A DNA stretch of 21,354 nt from a virus. Shown one piece after another: positions 6,855-14,388 of this stretch (position 1 is its first letter; every line of letters begins with the position of its first letter). Where the stretch lies: the IMG/VR virus record IMGVR_UViG_3300032053_000622, positions 1 through 21,354 of that record, one strand, 5' to 3'. Below the pieces are notes generated by a model that saw only the letters and a program-made list of their open reading frames with translations, searched no databases and was not told the origin of the DNA. Both the position numbers and the translations under genes were made by a program.

Positions 6855-9341
6855 TCAACCCTCGGTAACTTCCAGACCCGCGGAATATTGAGCGAACTGG
6901 AAGATAATAAACTCGCCGGGTTTGTGTGGAGCAAGACCAATCTTGCCAATCACTTTTCCGACATCCCTATCAGCTGCATCCATAACCCCATCGGTAATCC
7001 CGACAAGGACATAAAATGCGTTTGCAGAATCGCTTGTCGGGAATGCACCCTCCCCTAACTTATCAGTTAGGAACTCGGTAATGCGATCCTTCAACCGACC
7101 CCAAAGTTTGAAATCGTTATTTCTGAAAACACCCCAACGAGTCCCATCTACAATGGACTTCTCGAAGTATTGGAACGTTCTCCTCGTATTGATATACCTG
7201 AACTCTTGTGTTGCAGAGGAATCCAAGGTTCTAGCTCCCCAGACAGTAACCGGAGATGTATTCGTAAACTTAATGAACACGTTGATATGGGCATCATTCA
7301 TCAATCCGCAGTCTTCTTTAGAATAAGAATCAACTACATCAAGAGCGGAATTGATTTTTCCATAATCACCTTCACCAGCTGGTGATTGCCATGGACCGCC
7401 ATTTGGTGTTGGTAGCGTATCAACACGGCTCATAACTCCCATAATCGCGCCAACACCCTTGATACTCTTTTTCGGATTTGATCCGCTACCATTAGCGTCA
7501 ACAACCTTTATGCCACCCGTGTACAGGAAAGCATAGCTGGAATTGATTCCCAGAGTCGAATTTCGATAGGCGATAGCAGCGCTTGCTGTAGTTCCAACTG
7601 CAACAGTCTCAACGAAGTCAAACCAAATTCGGCTTTTCGCATAAAGAGCTGCCGAATGGAAAACAGCGGCAGAAAAAACAGTAGTCGAAAGTTTTACGAG
7701 TGCGAAAGGCATAAACTCATTAATCAAATCCCAAGCATAAAGACCCGTACCACCCGTGGTATCTCCAATCCAGTCCACATCAACTACACTGCCGTAATCA
7801 TCAGTGCCGCTAGCCAGAAGAGTTGCTGCAAGAACGGCTGGAGTATCATAACCCGTGCCACCAGCAGCATCTTGATCTGTTACATAGAAATATGAAGAAC
7901 CGATGCTGTCATCATTAATAATAGTCTCTACATAATTATCAGCTGTATCCAACATCGACAGATTCGTCCAAGACTCTACAAGTAGTCCATTCTCATAAGC
8001 ATAGAGATTGAACTCCATAGAGGTAACGGTCGTATCAACTTTAACAAAATTGTTCACGAAAGCAACTGTTGGTGTAACCGTATGAGTTACAACACCTCCA
8101 GTTACAGTGGTCAAAATACTTTGAACAATTTTATACTCGGTGTTTGTTCCATCTGTAAACTTCAAGATGGTATCAGCTTGAATACCTTTTGGATTCTGAA
8201 CAGTACAAGTGGTATTAGTCGCCGTAATTGAAGCTGCAAGATCATTATTAGCTCCCGCAGAGGGGTGCAAAGGAGTCTGAGCAACCTGAACCTTAAGGCT
8301 ATTTCCAAAAATGCCTGGGCAGCGATAACCCTTGTATCCTGCTTCTACTTTCAGTGTATTCTGTGCTGGACCAGCCGCAGTGCCTGTTACTGTTTCAGCT
8401 GAGAAACCTAGAATCGTGAGAGCGGTACCCGTAAAGATAATATTTGCGCCGGTGCCGGTTGTTGGAGAAGAAACCGTGAATGAACCATCACTATTAACAA
8501 CAACAACCGCAATAGATGAGGTAGTCGCGTCGATAAGAGTCTTCATTTCGGCAGCGGTAACAGCTCTGAGATTTGAAACATTCGATGCGGATAAGTTTGT
8601 GGTTGTTCCAGAGGTAAATCCTAGTTCAGTCAGTGCAGTGCTAGCCGCATGGAACTGAACCGTTCCTGAACTACCCTTGGTATCCGTGTTGATACCTACT
8701 TCATTGGTATCCACAACAGAAGCATACCCACCATAAATCTGAGCATTTATCTCATCACAAGTTGAATCTGCATCAGTAGCACCAACCGTAAAAGTTACTG
8801 TTTGCTGTGGACCACCATCAAAAGACACAACAAGTGTCTTTGTATTCATAAGATTAAAAGTAGCGTCAGCACCTTTACGCTGCGTCGATGTAGCAGTAAT
8901 AGTTGTAGTCCTATTACCACCGCCAGTAATATTCATAATCATTGTGAGACCAGAAGTAACAAGATTAAAAGGACCAATGCCGCTATCATGAGTAGCAGCA
9001 GTCGCGGGGGTGCCACCAGAAAGAAGCATTCTAGAAGCAGGAACCCCAGTAAATGTCGTCTTATCCGCAATACTGGAAAAATGAGCTTGTCGTACTGTAA
9101 TAAGCTCGAAACCACCTTCGTCAAAGAAAGCTTTAGCTTCATATGCAGCATCGCTATAGCTTACATACCCTCCAAAGATCCTTTTCCAAGAGGCAAAAGA
9201 GCGAGTCCTAATAGGAACTGCGACTGGTCCACGCTCTGTGATAGCCTGAATTCCACCGATACCTAAAGAGGCCGGTTGAATCGGTCCATCAAGAGAGTTT
9301 AATTCCTCTGCGTAAGTATCCGGAAAACTATAAACCGGCAT
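6855..9341 (-). CDS. Contractile tail sheath protein, enlarged (828 aa)
   Basis: Forms the contractile outer sheath that drives the tube into the host. The N-terminal arm (PVYSFPDTYAEEL; GGIQAITERGPV, 29-40; SFASWKRIFGGY, 48-59) and the C-terminal domain (INTRRTFQYFEKSIVDGTRW, 717-736; LWGRLKDRITEFLTDKL, 746-762; final GEFIIFQFAQYSAG) are typical of phage sheaths and supply the arms that link subunits. Sheaths are usually about 400-700 aa; the extra length lies in residues about 105-440, which hold repeated beta-rich modules. GGAGGAG lies about 9 nt before the ATG. It precedes the tube gene by 24 bases, the usual sheath-tube pair. Confidence 0.92.
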   Translation of the reverse strand: MPVYSFPDTYAEELNSLDGPIQPASLGIGGIQAITERGPVAVPIRTRSFASWKRIFGGYVSYSDAAYEAKAFFDEGGFELITVRQAHFSSIADKTTFTGVPASRMLLSGGTPATAATHDSGIGPFNLVTSGLTMIMNITGGGNRTTTITATSTQRKGADATFNLMNTKTLVVSFDGGPQQTVTFTVGATDADSTCDEINAQIYGGYASVVDTNEVGINTDTKGSSGTVQFHAASTALTELGFTSGTTTNLSASNVSNLRAVTAAEMKTLIDATTSSIAVVVVNSDGSFTVSSPTTGTGANIIFTGTALTILGFSAETVTGTAAGPAQNTLKVEAGYKGYRCPGIFGNSLKVQVAQTPLHPSAGANNDLAASITATNTTCTVQNPKGIQADTILKFTDGTNTEYKIVQSILTTVTGGVVTHTVTPTVAFVNNFVKVDTTVTSMEFNLYAYENGLLVESWTNLSMLDTADNYVETIINDDSIGSSYFYVTDQDAAGGTGYDTPAVLAATLLASGTDDYGSVVDVDWIGDTTGGTGLYAWDLINEFMPFALVKLSTTVFSAAVFHSAALYAKSRIWFDFVETVAVGTTASAAIAYRNSTLGINSSYAFLYTGGIKVVDANGSGSNPKKSIKGVGAIMGVMSRVDTLPTPNGGPWQSPAGEGDYGKINSALDVVDSYSKEDCGLMNDAHINVFIKFTNTSPVTVWGARTLDSSATQEFRYINTRRTFQYFEKSIVDGTRWGVFRNNDFKLWGRLKDRITEFLTDKLGEGAFPTSDSANAFYVLVGITDGVMDAADRDVGKVIGKIGLAPHKPGEFIIFQFAQYSAGLEVTEG

Positions 9342-9349
9342 TGAATTTC

Positions 9350-9438
9350 ACTCCTCCGCGCATTTTGCGCTGTAGTTGTCTCCTCTGATAAAACCCGGGG
9401 TGTGTCTGAAATAAGGCTGAGTATTTCCCAGGAGGAGT
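9350..9438 (-). promoter_or_regulatory. Possible SD-masking pairing and small hairpin before the sheath gene
   Basis: On the minus strand ACTCCTCC (9438-9431), lying about 8 nt after the preceding stop, is exactly complementary to GGAGGAGT (9357-9350), the ribosome binding site of the sheath gene. A 5-bp hairpin GCGCA/TGCGC with a 3-nt loop (9358-9370) abuts that ribosome site. A ribosome finishing the upstream gene would cover the complementary segment and free the site. Pairing in vivo is inferred. Confidence 0.35.
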
Positions 9439-9445
9439 AGACCGA

Positions 9446-10261
9446 TTATGGTCCTGTTGGACCGGTACCACCTGTTGAACCTGTTCCGCCTGTTGAACCC
9501 GTCCCACCGGTTGAACCTGTTCCGCCGGTTGAACCTGTTGGTGTATCGTAAAGAATGGAAATGACTTCGACATCGGTATCTGTAAATTTAAACCGAACAT
9601 CAGTCACCTCGTGATCTCCAACAACCTGTCCACTTTCAGTCTCTATTATCTTCCTCGAATTTACCTCAAACCGCAACTCTTCCGCAACTTTCTGCGTTGT
9701 AACCTCAGAAGCAGCAACACTACTTAGATAAGCTAAAACCGTAACGGTTAAAGACTTATGATATATCAATTCATCTGTATCAAATTCGTCTGCAACTAAT
9801 ACATTTCCATCCCAGAAAGCCCAAACATTTATATCAACATTGTCAATATTTTTTACGCTTAAATATCCTCTAATTGGAGTTTTAGCTAAAACTATTTCTG
9901 TAACTACATCTCTATCCTGAGATACGGTCGGTCTATGCCAAGTATCTACTAGATACTGAATTCTAAATGGAAATGGTTTTACACGCTCGGATCTAACCCT
10001 GGGATAAGGTGTAGAATTAACGCTGGTCTCTTCTACTGAATCATCATCTGTATGAAACGAATCATAATCAGGAACCATTGACAAAAGCTTTATAGAAACA
10101 GATGGAAAAACTCTTTGTGTGTAAATCTCTGTAGATGGTGTCTCTATAAAAGAGGTGATAGGAACTACTGTTAAATTAACTCCGACATGTATATGAGAAC
10201 CTGAATATCTAGCGACTAATGCTGCATCTATCGCTTTAAGAGTAGTTGCTTCACTAGACAT
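9446..10261 (-). CDS. Tail-terminator / tail-completion candidate with Gly-X-Y tail, 271 aa
   Basis: Translation most likely starts at the ATG at 10261 (MSSEATTLK), which has AAGAGG about 7 nt upstream. ATG 10267 is too close to that site, and a further in-frame TTG is at 10279. Residues about 1-245 form a beta-rich domain (SGSHIHVGVNLTVVPITSFI; FPFRIQYLVDTWHRPT) and contain no recognised enzyme motif. The place between HK97-gp10-like and sheath genes is where the tail terminator lies in contractile phages. The C terminus is a low-complexity run of Gly-X-Y triplets (GST, GGT repeated, then GPTGP) encoded by four 18-bp units. The terminator role is inferred from position. Confidence 0.65.
   Translation of the reverse strand: MSSEATTLKAIDAALVARYSGSHIHVGVNLTVVPITSFIETPSTEIYTQRVFPSVSIKLLSMVPDYDSFHTDDDSVEETSVNSTPYPRVRSERVKPFPFRIQYLVDTWHRPTVSQDRDVVTEIVLAKTPIRGYLSVKNIDNVDINVWAFWDGNVLVADEFDTDELIYHKSLTVTVLAYLSSVAASEVTTQKVAEELRFEVNSRKIIETESGQVVGDHEVTDVRFKFTDTDVEVISILYDTPTGSTGGTGSTGGTGSTGGTGSTGGTGPTGP
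9468..9539 (-). repeat. Four tandem 18-bp units coding for Gly-Ser-Thr-Gly-Gly-Thr
   Basis: Units at 9468-9485, 9486-9503, 9504-9521 and 9522-9539 share the pattern CCxCCxGTTGAACCxGTx on the plus strand and differ only at a few third-codon-type positions. Each codes for GSTGGT on the minus strand. The unit length is a multiple of three, so expansion or loss changes tail length without breaking the frame. Confidence 0.9.
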
Positions 10262-10742
10262 TTGCATACCTCTTAGCAACTTCTTCTAAAGTTTTATTTA
10301 ATTTACTATCTCTACCTGAAACAACTTCTTGTACTGTTCTTCTCCATAAAGGTCTAGAAGGGAGTCCTCTCGATGTCCCCATCTCAAGATAATAAGCGAG
10401 TTTACTCAAGTCTAAACCATTTTCAGCAGTACCTTTAGGGTAAACTGTAACAGTAAAACCATCTGATGATTTAACTATTTCTGAAACAATTGCCTGAACA
10501 AAAGTATGTGTATCTAAGTATTTTTTACGGTGACCTTTTTTATAAATAGTTATATCAGCTAATTTTTTCCAAGGAATATCCTGAGACATTATATGTGCAA
10601 CAACTGCATTTTTTACTTCTTTTCCAATATCTCCAACATAAGAACCAACTTCGCGAGTTATCTTACCTGAAATAATACCGTTAAGCCAATTAAATGTTTT
10701 ATCCCAGTCGCCTTTAAGATAAGCTTTTTTTCTTTTAGCCAT
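10254..10742 (-). CDS. HK97 gp10-like neck or tail-completion protein, 162 aa
   Basis: Structural protein of the head-tail junction. The hallmark is the C-terminal pattern YYLEMGTSRGLPSRPLWRRT (117-136), which matches the E-x-G-T-S...P-x-R-P-F signature of the HK97 gp10 / tail-completion family. It is preceded by a strand pair (DGFTVTVYPKG) and a helical, lysine-rich N-terminal half (ITREVGSYVGDIGKEVKNAV). Spacing is tight: TAATG with the previous gene and an 8-base overlap with the next. These overlaps imply matched production of the neck proteins. Confidence 0.8.
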   Translation of the reverse strand: MAKRKKAYLKGDWDKTFNWLNGIISGKITREVGSYVGDIGKEVKNAVVAHIMSQDIPWKKLADITIYKKGHRKKYLDTHTFVQAIVSEIVKSSDGFTVTVYPKGTAENGLDLSKLAYYLEMGTSRGLPSRPLWRRTVQEVVSGRDSKLNKTLEEVAKRYANV

Positions 10743-11164
10743 TAGGAATCCCTATGGCCTTCTACTGAATCAGCTAGCACAATAACCAAAAGAAACTTCT
10801 CTCCAACTTGTCCAGAAGGTTTTACCTTCTCAACCGTATAAGTTCTTCCTCTCCAAGTTAACTTTCCGTAAGGAGCTATCCAATCGCCTTCTGCGGCTGA
10901 AGGAAATCTACGCTTCATTTCAAGTCGGCTAAAAAGAAAAGCAATATCGTATTTTTCTCCATCGCCAATAGCCGAAATCATCTCTGGTGTAGGATTATGT
11001 ACAGCTCGGCCAACTACAGATACTGCCGTTCCATACTCGGGTATTCTTTGTTTGTATAAATCTGCGGCTGTAACGCCTAAATATGGATAATACTGTATCG
11101 TGGTAGTTCTAAAATGAGTAAGAACTTTATCGACTTTCGACTCGATCTTACTCTCTATTGTCAT
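10742..11164 (-). CDS. Head-closure protein candidate, 140 aa
   Basis: Probably a small beta-barrel neck protein that closes the portal channel after packaging, as SPP1 gp16-type proteins do. The evidence is its size, its place between the connector and HK97-gp10-like genes, and a C-terminal half resembling that family: EGDWIAPYGKLTWRGRTYTV (91-110) followed by a long strand FLLVIVLADS. The N-terminal half contains ATAVSVVGRAVHN-like strands and a helix. It overlaps the previous gene by 4 bases (ATGA) and the next by one base (TAATG). No catalytic motif is expected or seen. It could also be a different joining protein of the same fold. Confidence 0.65.
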   Translation of the reverse strand: MTIESKIESKVDKVLTHFRTTTIQYYPYLGVTAADLYKQRIPEYGTAVSVVGRAVHNPTPEMISAIGDGEKYDIAFLFSRLEMKRRFPSAAEGDWIAPYGKLTWRGRTYTVEKVKPSGQVGEKFLLVIVLADSVEGHRDS

Positions 11165-11928
11165 GTAATTATAACTGAAACAGTATTGCTGTTGCTTTCT
11201 AGACCGTTGTTATTGATTAACCGAATTCGATAGTAATAGGTACCAGAAGTCAGATCTTCATCTGTATAGGTTATATCATGGTTATCAGACACTACAGACA
11301 ACCTTGTTTCTCCAATCATACTAGAGACTGTAGAACGATATACTTCATAACAATTAAAGGTCTCATCATAAGATGTAGTCCAGGTTAACTCTGCATTAGA
11401 ACCTGAGTCATCACCTGACAATACAACTGCTGTTGGATTAACATCAAACCTGTATTTCTTCCAACCGCCATTTGTCAATGAAATTCTCTTTACAATACCA
11501 ACCTGAATCTCTGCCGCTTTAGACTTACCACCCTGTTGTTCTAATTCACCATCATATTCATCCTGAAGTTCCTTAGCGAGTTTAATCCAAGAATCAGCTC
11601 CAACTGGTGTAGTAGCAAAATCAACTCTTAAATCAGGAACTTCAACTAGTGCAAAGTTATCGAGCGTTGAATCATCCTCTGATGATCCTCCCATTGCCTT
11701 AGCGGCCCTGGCATATAGCATTTCAATACTTGCTAGCTTAACAAGTAAGAAAATTCTATTTACAGGAACATCATCTGCAACTGTGTATACTGCTCCATAA
11801 TCTGAGCTTAGCTTCTGTAAGCCAAACTCTATGGCGTCTTGGTAAAATTCATCTTCAAAAACTCTATCCTCGGAATAATCCGCAACCTTTCTGCGAACCT
11901 TAAGAATTATTTGAGCTTGTGTTGCCAC
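11161..11928 (-). CDS. Head-tail connector candidate with C-terminal fibronectin type III domain
   Basis: The start is GTG with GGAG 5 nt upstream, 2 bases after the previous stop. Residues about 1-130 are mostly helical (VFEDEFYQDAIEFGLQKLSS; LLVKLASIEMLYARAAKA), resembling the adaptor proteins that dock under the portal. Residues about 164-255 look like a fibronectin type III fold: PTAVVLSG, AELTWTTSYD (179-188), YEVYRST (194-200), then the typical SGTYYYRIRLINNNGLES (228-245) and NTVSVII. The Ig-like domain probably projects outward from the neck. The stop overlaps the next gene by 4 bases (ATGA). FN3 is fairly clear; the connector role is inferred from context. Confidence 0.75.
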   Translation of the reverse strand: MATQAQIILKVRRKVADYSEDRVFEDEFYQDAIEFGLQKLSSDYGAVYTVADDVPVNRIFLLVKLASIEMLYARAAKAMGGSSEDDSTLDNFALVEVPDLRVDFATTPVGADSWIKLAKELQDEYDGELEQQGGKSKAAEIQVGIVKRISLTNGGWKKYRFDVNPTAVVLSGDDSGSNAELTWTTSYDETFNCYEVYRSTVSSMIGETRLSVVSDNHDITYTDEDLTSGTYYYRIRLINNNGLESNSNTVSVIIT

Positions 11929-11930
11929 AA

Positions 11931-12296
11931 TTACTCCACGTACCCACCGGCACGAAGAATTTCTATAGCTTCTTTCGTGGCTACAACCTGTTTACCTGCG
12001 ACGAGAACAATCCATCTGCCAATAAACTTCTTACAAGATTTTGTAGCAATAGCTACATCTGATGTCCCTGCAACAGTTGTTGTTGGAACAGCAGCTCTAA
12101 GTTTCATTGGATCTACTACTTTAGGTTCTAAAACCTTAACCATATCTCTTCTACGAACAATAATTTCTCGTTCTTTTTCTACCTTTTCTTCAACTAACTC
12201 TTCATCAGGAGTTTCGTCCGGTACACCCGGTTTATACAAACTAACCACAGAACCCTGTGCTGGACCTGTAGTTCTTTTTGGGTATCCTTTAGGCAT
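11931..12296 (-). CDS. Hypothetical head-region protein, 121 aa
   Basis: No recognised family. The ATG follows AAAGGAG with about 5 nt spacing. The N-terminal 40 residues are Pro/Gly/Glu-rich, followed by a highly charged segment (EEKVEKEREIIVRRRDMVKV). The last 35 residues form a compact module with KKFIGRWIVLVAGKQVVATK and AIEILRAGGYVE, which looks like a small folded beta/alpha unit. It lies between major capsid and connector genes, where head-completion or decoration proteins are often found. It is separated from the capsid gene by the strong hairpin, so its level is probably set apart from that of the capsid protein. Confidence 0.7.
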   Translation of the reverse strand: MPKGYPKRTTGPAQGSVVSLYKPGVPDETPDEELVEEKVEKEREIIVRRRDMVKVLEPKVVDPMKLRAAVPTTTVAGTSDVAIATKSCKKFIGRWIVLVAGKQVVATKEAIEILRAGGYVE

Positions 12297-12320
12297 AAAA
12301 ACTCCTTTATGGTAGAGACA

Positions 12321-12366
12321 TCCCCAGTCTAGTTGAGCAGGGGGGAGGTTTCAACTAGACTGGGGA
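12321..12366 (-). repeat. Perfect 16-bp inverted repeat after the major capsid gene
   Basis: The arm TCCCCAGTCTAGTTGA (12321-12336) and its exact reverse complement TCAACTAGACTGGGGA (12351-12366) enclose a 14-nt loop that reads as a run of six C on the transcript. The stem is far too long and perfect for chance. There is no T-run after it on either strand, so it does not fit a standard intrinsic terminator. An RNase III processing site, a 3' stabiliser of capsid mRNA or a partial terminator are possible. Confidence 0.85.
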
Positions 12367-12407
12367 CTCTCAGCACACCACGAAACAACACGGAGCAAAC
12401 CAAAAAG

Positions 12408-13373
12408 TTAGATACTCTCAAGGCGAACAATGAAATCATCTTCGAGAATGCCGGAACCCATGATGCTGTACCAAGCCAAACCATGTTTACGGCCGTAATC
12501 CTGAACACCGCTATCACGAAGCTCAACAGGTAGAGCCGTAGCTTTACCAACAGCGCTATCCGAGAAAAGAAGGGCTTCGTATGCACTCACATTGGATGTA
12601 CCGCCGGTAGCTGCGTCATGCATAGCGGCGAGATAACCCGGATCGAGAGCAGAACCTTCGCCGTTACGACAATGGGTCGTACCAACAAAGATAACGTCTT
12701 CCCAACGACCCAACTCGCCGTTGAACAACGCACGAGTACCCGCATAATTCTGAGCAGCAACCCAATCAGGATCGCGCTTCAGATACGCAGCCTGGTGGGG
12801 ATGGATGAAACAGACATAGAAGTCCCCGTTGAACTTCGGAGCATTCTTAGTCTGGAGAACTTCCACGCCTTGTCGAATCATCTCGACATCGAAATAATCA
12901 GACCCACTCACCATAGCAGCGCGAGATACGCGATTACCTGCGTACACGATCTGAGAAGCGCCAGCAACTGCATCGCGAATCATGAGATCGTTTACAACAG
13001 CATAATCGCGACCGAGAAGAACAGCTCCCTCTTTCAGAACGTCATCATATGAAATCTGTAGCAGCTTCTCGCTTACACCAACCGCGTTGCCCCATTCCGT
13101 TACGGACAAGGCACGCTGTGATGCAGTAAGGTTTTTCTCAACGAGAGCAACGCTCTCATCAAGCTGGCCGCCCCTGGAGATATTATTGTACCGAGTCATC
13201 GTAATCGTCTGACCAGGAGTTACCCCGAGTTCCGTTTTCTTAACGGCAAACTCCTCGAACCGCATGATGCCAACGGCTTCATGCATGATGTCCATAGAAT
13301 AGACATCAAGGATTGCCTGCGGAAGGGAGATAAAACTACCGGCTGTTGACGCACCAGAATACTGAGCGACCAT
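12408..13373 (-). CDS. Major capsid protein (N4-gp56 family, HK97 fold)
   Basis: The main shell subunit. The 321-residue protein has the N4-gp56-type pattern: an N-terminal arm ending in MRFEEFAVKKTEL, then GQTITMTRYNNISRGGQLDE (54-73), an early segment ALSVTEWGNAVGVSEKL (88-104), a P-domain-like part FYVCFIHPHQAAYLKRDPDW (186-205), and a C-terminal KHGLAWYSIMGSGILEDDFI. GGAGG lies about 7-8 nt before the ATG. The gene is visibly richer in G and C than its neighbours (37 of 60 bases at 12601-12660), as often seen in highly expressed genes. A perfect 16-bp hairpin follows 41 bases after the stop. There is no sign of a cleaved N-terminal scaffold domain. Confidence 0.9.
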   Translation of the reverse strand: MVAQYSGASTAGSFISLPQAILDVYSMDIMHEAVGIMRFEEFAVKKTELGVTPGQTITMTRYNNISRGGQLDESVALVEKNLTASQRALSVTEWGNAVGVSEKLLQISYDDVLKEGAVLLGRDYAVVNDLMIRDAVAGASQIVYAGNRVSRAAMVSGSDYFDVEMIRQGVEVLQTKNAPKFNGDFYVCFIHPHQAAYLKRDPDWVAAQNYAGTRALFNGELGRWEDVIFVGTTHCRNGEGSALDPGYLAAMHDAATGGTSNVSAYEALLFSDSAVGKATALPVELRDSGVQDYGRKHGLAWYSIMGSGILEDDFIVRLESI

Positions 13374-13401
13374 CTATGTTCCTCCTCAGATAGCGAGTGG
13401 A

Positions 13402-14112
13402 TTATACCAATCCCGCTTTTTGTTTAGCCTCTAGAAGAAGCTGTTCTCTTCGTTTTTCATACTCTGCATGAGGAAGACGCGCCACAGACTCTCTGTTCTT
13501 AATCGAAAGAGAAGGAGAAGGTCCACGACCCTGTGAGCCATCAATAGCGAGTGGAGTAGGAAGTTGATCCGCGAGTTTCTTCTGAAGCTCTGCCCGAATC
13601 ACATCTTCAATCTCTTGTTCCCGCTTCTTAGCGACCACAATAGCCGTATCAATCTGTTCCTCAGTGAATCCAGAGATAAGTTCAGTGAGCTTTACGCCAG
13701 ACTCCCTAATCTTAAACTCTCGATACGCTTTCAGCTCAGACATTCTAATTTTCTCAGCCGCAGAAGAGGCAACCTCATCTATAGCTTTCTTCAACTTCTC
13801 ATTCTGATCTTTAAGAGCCTTTACTTCGTCTTCTATAGTCCCAGTTTTCAAATTTTTCTCGTCTTGAAGCTTACTAACAGTATCTTGAAGATCCTTTAGT
13901 TGCTTTTCGGACTCCAGTTTCAACTTATTGAGTTCTTCGATCTTACCATAAACTTTAGCTTTTTCGTCAGACCGAACTTTCTCAATTAAAGTGTCAACTT
14001 GCTCTTTAGAAATTGAATTCGAGGCTGGCGTGGTTACTTGTGATGTGGGTTCTTGTGTATGACTAGTAATACTAGTCGGCTGTGTCTGAGTAGAAATCAA
14101 ATTATCGCTCAT
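13402..14112 (-). CDS. Capsid scaffolding protein candidate (coiled coil)
   Basis: Scaffolds guide assembly of major capsid subunits into a prohead and then leave. The gene lies immediately before the major capsid gene, the usual place. From the ATG at 14112 (236 aa, GGAGG 5 nt upstream; a TTG four codons earlier is less likely), residues 1-35 are Thr/Ser/Gln-rich and disordered. Residues about 38-135 form a long charged coiled coil (KLESEKQLKDLQDTVSKLQ). A helical region with SGFTEEQIDTAIVVAKKREQ follows, then a basic tail (YEKRREQLLLEAKQKAGLV) that could bind capsid protein. The layout matches DUF4355-like scaffolds, but the call is mainly from position and shape. No protease domain is visible. 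Confidence 0.75.
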   Translation of the reverse strand: MSDNLISTQTQPTSITSHTQEPTSQVTTPASNSISKEQVDTLIEKVRSDEKAKVYGKIEELNKLKLESEKQLKDLQDTVSKLQDEKNLKTGTIEDEVKALKDQNEKLKKAIDEVASSAAEKIRMSELKAYREFKIRESGVKLTELISGFTEEQIDTAIVVAKKREQEIEDVIRAELQKKLADQLPTPLAIDGSQGRGPSPSLSIKNRESVARLPHAEYEKRREQLLLEAKQKAGLV

Positions 14113-14152
14113 GAACTCCTCCAATAAAAGTTTCTGTTTCGATGTCTCTCAA

Positions 14153-14347
14153 TTAGGAGAGACGAGGATCGCTGACCGTACGCTTCAGATCATCCGGTTT
14201 CTCAGAATTCGGAATTGAACTCCCGGAACCCTTTTTCCCCGTTTCGCGTTGACCTTTCGAGTATGGGAAATTGATGGAACCGCCGCGTCCCACATCAGTC
14301 TGACCCTCGTTACCCGAACTCACCGTGCCTGCCGAATTGGTACCCAT
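14153..14347 (-). CDS. Small polar protein ahead of the capsid genes, 64 aa
   Basis: The ATG follows a near-perfect AAGGAGGT at about 6 nt, one of the strongest ribosome binding sites in the window, so it is probably well expressed. The protein is rich in Gly, Ser, Asn, Lys and Arg (for example GRGGSINFPYSKGQ), with no hydrophobic core or recognised domain, and is probably disordered. It stands between portal and scaffold behind a candidate promoter. A structural or capsid-assembly peptide is plausible, but no family is recognised. Confidence 0.7.
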   Translation of the reverse strand: MGTNSAGTVSSGNEGQTDVGRGGSINFPYSKGQRETGKKGSGSSIPNSEKPDDLKRTVSDPRLS

Positions 14348-14388
14348 AGAAAGACCTCCTTGGTGGGTGTTTTGTTACTTCACTTCTT

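Noticed and set aside
6162-7326. Plus-strand frames opposite the chaperone, tube and sheath 3' region
   Set aside because: All are antisense to confidently assigned minus-strand genes and have no domain pattern or plausible translation start.
8332-9266. Open frames on the plus strand opposite the sheath gene (8332-8658, 8802-9266)
   Set aside because: They lie antisense to a well-supported gene, show no recognisable protein pattern and have no ribosome site; the Thr/Val-rich coding of the opposite strand explains the lack of stops.
9468-9539. Tandem units that might suggest a CRISPR array
   Set aside because: The 18-bp units are contiguous with no spacers and lie in frame inside a coding region.
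9328-9600. 90-aa Gln/Val-rich frame overlapping the tail-terminator gene and its repeats
   Set aside because: The 18-bp repeats are free of stops in more than one frame. The repeated VQQ/VQP pattern is the same DNA read out of frame, and the Gly-X-Y frame continues a real domain.
12333-12533. Plus-strand frame across the capsid hairpin and capsid 3' end
   Set aside because: It crosses the inverted repeat and runs antisense to the major capsid gene, with no protein similarity that I can recognise.
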